From assembly GCF_026210795.1 (NCBI RefSeq), contig NC_089445.1, positions 1,364,001-1,428,000 of the forward strand: a stretch of 64,000 nt of DNA. The letters are read 5' to 3'. A program made the translations under genes and the position numbers. Positions within the stretch are counted from its first letter, which is position 1. Each line of letters opens with the position of its first letter. Below, in pieces: positions 13,880 to 24,500 of the stretch. The notes beneath the pieces were generated by a model, which was not told the DNA's origin, searched no databases, and saw only the letters and a list, made by a program, of their open reading frames with translations. The DNA is from Rhizophagus irregularis. Lineage: Eukaryota; Glomeromycota; Glomeromycetes; Glomerales; Glomeraceae.

Positions 13880-14311
13880 CAAATTAATGGGTCTAAATGA
13901 TTTGACCATTATAAAAATTATTGGCTTAAACTTATCATTATTCACTTGGATACTTTTCTTGAACAGACTTAAATTTGCAAATTAATGGGACAAAATGATT
14001 TGACTATTATAAAAATCATTGGGCTTAAATTTATCATTATTCACTTGGATACTTCTCCTAAACAGACTTAAATTTGCAAATTAATGGGACTAAATGATTT
14101 GACTATATAAAAATTATTGGCTTAAATTTATCATTATTCACATGGGTACTTCTCCTGAACAGACTTAAATTTGCAAATTAATGGGACAAAATGATTTGAC
14201 TATATAAAAATTATTGGCTTAAACTTATCATTATTCACTTGAGCACTTCTTCTGAACTGGTTTAAACTTATCATTATTCACTTAGGCACTTCTCTTGAAC
14301 AGATCTTTAAA
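13880..14311. repeat. ~98-bp tandem satellite, about 4.5 copies
   Basis: Units begin at 13880, 13978, 14077 and 14174 with CAAATTAATGGG; a partial copy follows to about 14311. Units are 97-99 bp and highly similar, all containing AATGATTTGA and TTATCATTATTCAC. No open frame persists through the array, so it is a non-coding minisatellite. Confidence 0.9.
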
Positions 14312-15818
14312 TCTTACATACAAAAATTCTATCATATATTTTTAAATATCCTTTCCTGTTTAGAGAAAACAAAAGTATAGAATGTAATTATCAATTGTAA
14401 CAGTTGTATATATATATATTGAATTTTTTTTAGATTAGTGATATTATTTTGACTAGAAGTTGGAATTAGTTAAAAATTATGACTGGTTAATCTGACTTAT
14501 AATCTAAAAAAAGTGATTTATATTTTAGTTAAAAAGTAAATGATTCCTCTTAATTCCAGTCAGAGTTAAAATATTTTGGTCAGAATTAAAATCATTCTGA
14601 AAAATTTTTTCTGGTTATATTAGAATTAATCTAAAAATTTTCATTTCATATTATAATCATATTATTTTTTTTTTTAAATATTTTTGTTTTTATTTAAATT
14701 TAATTTTTTAGATTCATAAAAATTTGAATCAATTTTTTTTTTTTTTTCTGTTGGATTATTCAACTTATTTAACTAAAATTAGGATGTTTTAAAATGTATT
14801 AAAATAATATAATGAATTTTTTTTTTTTGGTTCAACTTACTACATTCAGATAAAATTATTAGATAAAAATATTATAATTTTTGCCAATAAAATTAATAAA
14901 ATTATTACTAATATTAAAATTGCCAATTCGTTATTTGTAAGAATAATCAAGAACTTTATTCGATCTATATAATTTCGCCATAAGTATTCAGATTTTTTGC
15001 CCGGAAATATAATTTGAGAAATAAATATTGATAGGGAGGAATAAAAAAATTCTAAATAAACAAAAAAAAAGGGGTGAATTTAATTTAAAATAGACTCAGG
15101 GATAATTTACTTATAATAAAATAAATGAGGTTAATATAAGCGAACGAAATCAACTCATTCGTCATATAAAGGAGGGTATGGTTTGCCGATAATAAAGAAT
15201 TAAACCGCATACTGGAAAAAAATGGCGACAGTAAAAAATCCATAATTCATTGTATATTATTAATTCTTATTGAGCAAATCTTAATTGTTATTGTTGTATT
15301 GTGAGGAGATTATTTTACGGTTAAATCATATATATATTTTTGTGACATGGCATAATATCTACTAAAAAGTGGTACTAATTAGTTTATATAAAAATAATAA
15401 ATTAATCATACGTAATAATAATACTTTTTTTTTACATACCTAAGTTGATTTCTTTAAAACATTAAAAAAATTGTTGATTCAAGTTATATTACATATATAA
15501 TTTTATTAATTTTAATTATATTAGTGATTGTTATTATTATATATAATTTTAGATAAGATTAAATTAATTAACGTATATATTACCTATTATAATATGTTAT
15601 ATCTTTATAAAATCATTAAATAAAAATATTTGTTAATTATGGAATTAAAAATTAATTATTATAATAATTTAATTCATAAACTTACCATCAACCCTTTTTT
15701 TTAAAAAAAAAGAAAATAAATAACAAAACGAACGGACGTTTTTGAAATTTAAAATTTTTTAAAAAGAACGTATGATTTCAAAATGGGTTATAATAATATC
15801 ATTGATTCAATTTAAACA
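14312..15818. other. Intergenic, no gene seen
   Basis: AT-rich DNA between the satellite and the 3' end of the next gene. It shows loosely repeated GTTAGAATTAA/TAAAATTATTA words but no coding exon or element with defined ends. Confidence 0.6.
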
Positions 15819-17705
15819 TCACTGTTTAATTCGTTTTGATGATTGCTCGGAAACATAAACTTTATTATTTACGTTATTTTCGTCATTTTCACTATTAATT
15901 AAAGATTGGATTTCCGGATCTTGTGAAGTAGTAATTCTCTCCCAGAATTCTCCAAGACTATTTTTGAAATTTTGAGTGATATTAGGATCTGTAAGATAAT
16001 GCAATTTCTTAAGCAATCTGAACCATTCTTTTGCTTCGTTTTTTTGTTGATTATCCAAGTCATTCATATCATTAAATTTCCTCTTATTGTTAATAACCAA
16101 TCTAACTTCTGGCCTATTATAACCATAAGTAATCTCCAAGGGCAATCCAATATTGGGGTCCAATCCAAACAATTTTGGTAAGCTAATTCCGAAAAGTGGC
16201 CTAATGATTTCATCATTGTCAGCCAACTGCAAATATGGCAAATAGCTTCTTTTAAATGGAACCTTTTCATTACAGAATTCTAGGTAGATAGAGCAGATAG
16301 AATTAAAAGCACATGATGTAAGATGTTCTGGCACGTCCCGCTCTGGAGATTCTTGTAATTTTAGATCCACCCAAATTCTGGATTCGATAATATCTTCAAA
16401 ACATTTTTGAGTATTTCTAGATTCTGATCCATAAGTCTTGAGAATCCAATAATATAAGTTTGAATGAACCGATAAAGATCTAATCTTGGTAGTTTTAATT
16501 GAGTCAACATCGTTAACATCTAACTTGAAACCGACGTTGTAAAAATTCAAAGCAGTCTCTAAAGCTTCTTCAGGTTGATCGATTCTATCGACTAAGAATT
16601 CCAATAAATTAGTTTTCTTATGACTTCTCTCGGGCTTAATAGCTTTAATAAGACAGGCAGTAGAAATCGCTGATTTGGACTCTTTACGAATTACTTGAAA
16701 TGCGCTCATCAAAATATCACCAATTTCACTTAATCTATGTTCAAATAAATGAAATGCCTCCTCCATGACAGTATCAGTCAATTTAAATCCAAGATCGATG
16801 AGCTGATTTAAACGAGTAACGATAGCACGTACACCGGGACACTCCCAGTCGCTTGGTGGTGTTGGAGGGAATAAAATTAAAAGAGCGCCTTGCATAACGA
16901 GTTCGTTAACATCGTTACAAATTTCATGATACCCGATTTCTTTCCACATAAGTACTAAATCCGGATGAATCAATATTGCTCTGGCTACCACGTTTAGTTG
17001 ACGACTATTTTCGTAACCATCTTTTGGCGGATACTCCTCATGTGCCCTTGCTTGCATTAATTGAATATAATGCACTGTATCTTCATAAGTGGGTTTTGGA
17101 CGGGGAGGGAAAGGAATAAACTTTTTATTGATAATTAAATCTTTTATTTCATTGATATTTTGAAGTAATTTTTGAGGAGCAAAATTAATAACGAGAGGGC
17201 CTGCGGATAAGAAGTGAAATAGCTCCATGTCGTTTCCTTTAGTTGCAAGTTCTTGATCATTTAAAATACTATATCCTTCAGTAATTAGCTTAGTAAAAAT
17301 TGGTAAAGGCAGGTTACTGGCCCATGGAGATTGCAATTTCTTTTGAAAAGCTCGAATCCTATCGAAATCAACCTGATTCACGTTATGTTCTATTTTAAGT
17401 TCAATGAGTTTTTCGTCATAATTGCCGAAATGCATTAATAGACGTTGAATGAAATAACGAGACAAAATCGCTTTTTTTGACAGTAAAGCCTGAATCACCT
17501 CCGGCGTTATGAAGCTATTTCCAAGTCTCACCGCATGGAAAAGTGCGTGTGAGCGACCGTATTTATTGATAAGCCATTCAGCGCGCGCGTGAGGGTCTTT
17601 TGATATAGTATACCATTGTCGATTTGTTAAGATAAGCGGTAAAGGAGTGTGTACAAATTTAAAGAATTCGATGTTCAGTTCATATAGCGGTTGCATAGTT
17701 TGCAC
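15819..17705 (-). CDS. Conserved-looking 628-residue protein, function unknown
   Basis: A single uninterrupted exon on the minus strand encodes 628 residues from ATG at 17703-17705. I do not recognise the family. The protein looks soluble and helical with no signal peptide or membrane segment. Its N-terminal half has segments such as DPHARAEWLINKYGRSHALF and TPEVIQALLSKKAI that resemble helix-turn-helix repeats of ankyrin-like proteins but do not match the ankyrin consensus well. The C-terminus (residues about 560-628) is Asn/Asp/Lys-rich with KRKF and SSKRIKQ, which could act as a nuclear signal. Base composition is less AT-extreme than its flanks, as expected for a real gene. Coding status is sure; function is not known. 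Confidence 0.8.
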   Translation of the reverse strand: MQTMQPLYELNIEFFKFVHTPLPLILTNRQWYTISKDPHARAEWLINKYGRSHALFHAVRLGNSFITPEVIQALLSKKAILSRYFIQRLLMHFGNYDEKLIELKIEHNVNQVDFDRIRAFQKKLQSPWASNLPLPIFTKLITEGYSILNDQELATKGNDMELFHFLSAGPLVINFAPQKLLQNINEIKDLIINKKFIPFPPRPKPTYEDTVHYIQLMQARAHEEYPPKDGYENSRQLNVVARAILIHPDLVLMWKEIGYHEICNDVNELVMQGALLILFPPTPPSDWECPGVRAIVTRLNQLIDLGFKLTDTVMEEAFHLFEHRLSEIGDILMSAFQVIRKESKSAISTACLIKAIKPERSHKKTNLLEFLVDRIDQPEEALETALNFYNVGFKLDVNDVDSIKTTKIRSLSVHSNLYYWILKTYGSESRNTQKCFEDIIESRIWVDLKLQESPERDVPEHLTSCAFNSICSIYLEFCNEKVPFKRSYLPYLQLADNDEIIRPLFGISLPKLFGLDPNIGLPLEITYGYNRPEVRLVINNKRKFNDMNDLDNQQKNEAKEWFRLLKKLHYLTDPNITQNFKNSLGEFWERITTSQDPEIQSLINSENDENNVNNKVYVSEQSSKRIKQ

Positions 17706-20700
17706 AGAAATTATATTTTAGGATAGTGTTTAAAATTTTTTATGGTAATATGCAACATCTACCAGATTTGGAAAGGATGCACAAAGATACGTAGATTTTT
17801 TATTTAAAGCTCTTGAGTTGGGAAAAAAAAAAATACTTCTAAAAAATTTTGTGAAAATTTTTTTACGTATTTTTTTTTTTTGGGTCTCCATATTTTATTT
17901 ATACAAAATTTTGATTTAATAATTTAATAAGTTAATGATTGCCTATCATATTTTTTGTAACACTGACAACACTAACTCGGGTAATTTCAACTCGGAGAAT
18001 TTCTTTGTACATGCTTCTCTTTCATTCGAACGAAGGGAGGTTTAATGGTTAATAATAATACTTGCCATTATTAATTACGTCGTATATGTCTAATAATAGA
18101 ATATTTCAATAAATTTATTAATTTATCTTAGTTTTTATTTTTGAATAATTCAATTCAATCGAAAATAATTTAATGGACGATGAAAAATGATCCATACTTA
18201 ATTTTTCGGCCGATGTAGACGATTCCACATATTTATATATCTTTTTTTTAGGTATTTTTTATGAAATTTCCTATTTGCAAACTTTTATTTTAATTTTTTT
18301 TTTTGATGAAAAGAAGCAAAAGAAATTTTTATATTTATTTGCCTTTCCTTTTCTTTAAGCGATTCCCTTCTTATATTGAATATCAGTTAAACTAATCGAA
18401 AGGATTATGTAATATATATACCACAGAATTTTATGTTATCATACATTAATGAGTTGTATTTTTTCGAGCGACGGTCACTTTTCGTTACGATCGTTTAGTA
18501 AAAAATTATAAATTAGATTATAGTTATAAAAAAAATTTTTTATCGGAAGCAGCATTGGCTTCTCCTTTGGCTTCTTTTATATACTTGTTTTACATTTTCA
18601 ATATGGGAACCTTTAAAGTGCTCTTTTTAATAATGAAATTTAGTAAGAGAGAAGGGAATTTTTAACAATGAAATTTGGAAGGATCGACTCAAAAATACGC
18701 CACTATTTGAAAGTAAAATTTATAAATTAAGGTTCTATGAATAAAAAAATAAGGATAAATTAGGTATAGGTGATCATTCTTAATGAGGCTCAACAATTAT
18801 TAAAATAAAAACCGCCGTGAAATAGTAAAGTCACATGATACGCTTTGAATAATCTTAAATTGTCTAATTGTTCTAATTATGCAGGTCGCGATTGGATTTC
18901 TTTCTTTTATTTCCAAAATAGATTGAAACTTATAACACTTAGCGATTGATAACTCCGGACGTTATCAAATTCACAATAATCATGGAAACTGCACGTCCTT
19001 ATGACGTTGCTAATTGATAGACACGTTTATGTTATCCTCACTTGCCTTAGGATGGATCATGCTGATTTTGTTTGACTAATATATTCATAAATAGCTAATC
19101 ATTCGTACGATATTGAATGTCAATAGTTTATCTGCGTACAATATTTACAGCAATATTGCAATATTCGTCGTAAAATTTCATTATATCAACAAAATTACTA
19201 GTATTCTAAGGATAGTATTATTGGAATTAATTTCTAATAATAGATTATAATGAGATAAACAAACTCCATGTTAAATAAAGTATGATAATATACCATACGT
19301 CCGATATTTTGGGAGTTGAAATGTCATTGGTGAAAAACAAAATGTTGATCATCGAAAACAATAATTTATAACTGTTATTTATATATTTATTATTGTTTTG
19401 CTAATAAAAAAAAACACCATTGAATTATTTTGTAAATTCTAAAGATCGAATTGTTGAACTTATTTTTTTATTATCCACGAACCACGATTATTTAAACAGG
19501 TTTGTTGAAACTTGCGTTACAATCCAGTTATTTTACGACAAGCTTCTTGACAAAGCCTCACCGTCCCGTCAATCAAGTTTTAACATTTAATTCTAGTTAT
19601 CCCCCGGTAGATATCAATTTTTTGCTGGATTTTTCCTGCTAAGGGACAAGTACCAAGACAAATAATTATTTTGCATATGACAATCTCCTATATATTTAAG
19701 TTGACACGTTTCGACTTGATTTTATGATTCACGGTAGAAATTAGAAAACAATATAAATATAAAGAAAGAAGCAGGAGACTAAGGAAAATTACATCCCTCT
19801 TTTAAGAAAAACAAAAACATCCATGAGCTAAGATACGATTTATAAAAAAAAAATTTTTTTAAGAATAAAAATTAATAATAAAATTAAATTGGAAAACGTT
19901 CCGTTACAGCTCTCACATGAATATCATGAATTATTTGAAAATAAATAATCATTCTCTTTATATTTTAATATGATTGGTTCTTTTTTGAGACCCTTTTAAA
20001 TACGAAAATAGAAATAAATGAAAGAAACAAACAAATAATATATCCAAATTAGAAAACTCCACCCAAAATTTTTATAAAATACTTAAAATACTTGTATTTT
20101 CTTGTTTAATAATTTAATAATTACTAAAATATTACATGATGTGTACCTGAAATGTTAAATAATAACCGCTTATGATTGATTCTAAGAATTTTTTATATTA
20201 CATGTATATAAAAAAAAATTTTTTTTTTTTTTGCCCCTTGATTTCTCGAAGTAGTTTACCATATTAAACTCCTATTTTAATGATTTATTTTATGATTTAG
20301 GTTTTATTTTTTGAAGAAAGAACGACGGAAGCTACTTTCTCTTAATATTCTTAAACTTTCGACGTCAGTTGTTCGACTTTTTAAGAAATGATGTTTTCCC
20401 TATAAAAAATTTTATCCGTTATTTCTGTAAAAACTCCGTAAAATGTATAAATGAGCCTTTCACGGATTCATTCACGGAAAATGTAAATAATTTGATAAAT
20501 TCCATGATATAAGGTTATATTAATTCCAGGAATATGAAGCCTTCTACGGAAAAAAGATGGAATATAAAAAACGGATCGACTTTTTTTACAGGGTTTCGGA
20601 AAAACTATTAATGTGACTGTAAGTTTTAATGATTCACGTCTGTTTCTTCTGAATGTTCTCGAATATCATTCAGAATATTATTTTCTATTTATTATTTACA

Positions 20701-21314
20701 TTATTTTTATATCCTCCACGACATATTGTTCGTGTGGCAATACTATTATATAGTAACAGCAATAGTGGCAGATGATTTCAGCATCTATTGTCTTTTTTAT
20801 TAAATCATTTATTACTTTTTTTACTACTTTATTAATTATTATCTACTTTCGAAATGACTTCCCTTCTCTTCGCTAATTTCTTAAGTTCGTCAGATTGATC
20901 ATCTCAATCTGTATTACTCATATGATTAGATATATATGTTGATCTAGATTTAGATGCAAATTTTTTCTTTTACAGTAGTAGGTTAGTATTATACTTTTTT
21001 TTGTATTTATAAATTCCTAGCGCTAATTAAAAAATATTTTAAAACTGACGGTTCTTAAAAAATTTAACAGTTAGCTTATTTAACATTTCTAGAATTTAGA
21101 CTAGCACCATCATGGTATTTAATTAAAGACTAAAAAAACAAAACCTCATTTTATAATTTCTTTTTTCCGTTTCTAGTACGAAATAGATCACATTACGTCA
21201 TAATGACGACGATCTTTGATTATGATGAAGAAAGATAACTAAATTTGGATATATTAAATTTTTTTTAATATCGGACAAGATACCTAATAATCTCGATTTT
21301 GAATATACTTATTA
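17706..21314. other. Intergenic, no gene seen
   Basis: 3.6 kb between the divergent side of the 628-residue gene and the LINE insertion. It is AT-rich with homopolymer runs. I see no exon with splice context, no RNA gene and no element with recognisable ends. Confidence 0.55.
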
Positions 21315-21330
21315 CGTGAACATTATTATT
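21315..21330. repeat. LINE target-site duplication, left copy
   Basis: CGTGAACATTATTATT, identical to 29427-29442, immediately outside the poly(T) that marks the element's 3' end. Confidence 0.9.
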
Positions 21331-21347
21331 TTTTTTTTTTTTTTTTT
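21331..21347 (-). other. LINE poly(A) tail
   Basis: 17 T on the plus strand, so a poly(A) tail at the 3' end of the minus-strand element, adjoining the left target duplication. Confidence 0.9.
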
Positions 21348-21536
21348 AAATAGTAACGCGTTTATTAATTATTTGAATTTATACAATAAATTACATAATT
21401 AAAAGTAAACACCTAGAGCTTGAAAAATTCAAACCCTATAACTAAGTATTTATCGAACTATAACTAAATCACCTAAATCTATCGTAAAAATCGTAATAAA
21501 AATTTCACGCTATATCTAAATATCGCTAAACTAAAT

Positions 21537-24500
21537 CTAAACTAGAGCGTTCGTTAATTTAATTGTTGAATTCCAAGATTTAGCTATATTAATACCTTCT
21601 GTGATTAATCCTTTCAATTTGTCTAACGTTACTAAGCTAATTTGTCTATTTATATTTGTATTTTTTTCTTTTTTAACTAAATTTTCTTTTGTTTTTTGTT
21701 TTTTCATTTTTCCTGGTAATATATCCTTGTCGATTTCATCTTCTACTATATCATCGTTTGCGGCTCTTCTCCTTCTAAGATCTATTTTTTTAATTTGTTC
21801 TCTTTCTTCTAATCTTTTAATTTCTTCGCATCGTGGTATCCATATTCGTTTCTTAATCTCGTCATACGTGAACATCCAAAGCTTTTTGATTAGATCTTTA
21901 ACTTTTTTCTCTTTAGATAAATCATTGAATTTATTATTATAAATCCCTCTTAATAATTCCCATTTTCTGCTTTTCCCCAACAAAATATTTGAAGGACTTT
22001 CAATTATATTAATAAATTCACAATTGTAGTTTCTTAAGATATCTAGTTCTTCGGTTTGGTTAGAGTTATCCAAAACTTTTTCGAAATTATATGGTGATTC
22101 TCGTATGATTTCATCAATTGATATATCGTTATCTTCACATATCCATATGTGTTCCCAATCTTCCGTGAAGATTTTCCCACATCTTATACATTTATCTGTA
22201 TCAATTTTGTTCGTGTTTCTTTTAAATAAAGTGTTATATGTGGGCAATTCTTTAAGTAAATTTTTGATTCTGTATGAGCGTTCAATTGTGTCTCTATCAC
22301 CACATTGTCTTTGCGAAAATTTAACTCTATTACTAATAAATTCAAGACTTGCGATCCAGTCGAATTCGTTTCTATAATTGTACATAAATAGATCTTCTAA
22401 CCTCTCGCTGTTTAAAATTTCATTTTTCCAAATTGCTAATGTCACTGCTTTCCTCCAAACTCGGAATCCTCCTGTTATTAATTTGTTATTCCAAATTAAA
22501 TTATATTCATTCGTAATTAAACCTTCGTCTATTAATTCAAAATTATATTTTATCTTATCTACTATCTTATTGTTCTTTAACATTTCCTGCATCTCTTTTC
22601 TTTTTTCTTTTATGATTCTCTGTATTTTCTCATTACCTTCGATTAATTCAATATTATTTGTTTCTAAAAAGTTTTCTAAAAATAAAAGCTCTAAATAGTA
22701 ATCACTATCTATTTTCTTCCTATTACTAAAATTATTAGTAAATTCAATTATTAGTCTATTGACTTTCTCGTTTATTCCTAAAATTAATTCGCTATTCTCA
22801 CTTATTATCATAATTCCTAAAATTATACATCTAAGAATAATTTTGAATTCGTTTTCGTAATTACATTCATAGCTCGCTAGTAGGATCACTTCCTCGCTCT
22901 CTTTTCCTTCGTAATTCAGTTCAAATATTTTCCATACTACATTATATCGATAAACTCTTTTACCTTTATTATTAATTTCCCATTTCTTTTTGTTTGTATT
23001 AATTAGTAAACAAAATCTTCGTTTTGTAATCGAAATCAAATTATCTTCTTCTTCGAAAATACTGTTTTTGATTATATCCAGAAAATTTTTGTCATTCGTG
23101 TTAATTATTTTGTCGATTAATTCTATTTTTTTGTTAAATGACTCATCTTTTTTATCTTCTTTTGTATACGTTCGTAACCATTCATTCTTTTTTATAATAT
23201 TATTTAGAGTTTCGTACGGTTTAATATAGTCTTCTTCTTTTCTTCTATCTAAATTTCTACAGATTTCGTTTTCTATGTATATTAGACATTCGTTGCTCCC
23301 CTTTTTTTTACTAATGTTTCTAAAACATCCTTGACATTTCTTCAGTTGAGGCGAATTGTTTAGATCATAACTATCTCCGTCTAGTTCTAAATGTATTCCT
23401 ATTCTTTTGTATTTCTTACTCTGCGATTTTTTTTTATTAATACTAAATATCGGGTATTCTCCGTAGTCGTTCCAAGTTACAATACTATTTTTGTCCGATT
23501 TTTCATCTTCATCAAAATAGTTTATGTGAATATTTTCTTTTTGTGCTTGTCCTATAAACTCGTTTCTTATTTTTCTTACTTGTCCACTTTCGTCTGCTAT
23601 TAGTTTCAATTCTAATTTTTTAAACCATTTAGGCGATTTTCCTTTCGTGTTCTTTCCTCTTTCTTTACATAAATGCTTCCATTTTAGTAAAGTGATACCG
23701 TCTGCCTCTAGGATGTCTTCTAAAAACATTATTTTTTTTGTTTTTCTTGATTGAGTACTTGTTATAAAATCCTTACACTCCATTAAATCAATTAGGTCAG
23801 TCTTTCCTCCTTTGATTCTGTGGCTTTCTCTAAAATCTTTTATTTCATGATTACATATTTTAATTTTTTCGTTATTTAACGCCTTTAGAGCTGATATGAT
23901 CCAATTATTTTTCCTGTAATTTGTTATTTCTATTTCTCCAGGACATCTCGAAGTCCATATATTTTTCTGTTCTTGGATCATTTTGATTTTAAATAAAATT
24001 TGTAATTTGTAATTTCCATTCGCCTGATAAAGCAAATTCTTACATATCATTTCCATCTGTAAGTCGTAAATATGTTTTATACCTAAAATGTCTTTATCAT
24101 AAATTATAAAATTTGGAGTTGATCTTGCTAGGCCAGCTCTTTTTTTGATTATCATATTTATTCTTGTCATCAATTTCTCACATTCCCATTTCTTTAGGAC
24201 TATGGCTGCCAGCTGATACTCTATCCTTGGTATAATAACTATATTCCAAACCGCTATGATTTGTTTTTCGTTTAATCTTTTCCAATTAAATATATTGCAG
24301 GCGTTATTGATTATTGATGTTATTTTCTTTTTATATATTTCTCTTTTGTTGTCGTATCTAAAAAATATTCCTAAGTAACGATTACCTTCTTCACTATTTG
24401 TTTTTGTGATTGATTCTCCTTTAATTAAAAGTTCTTCTTTATCATTATTTATTTTTATAAGTTCATATTTCGATACGTTTGCTTTTATGTCATTTATATT

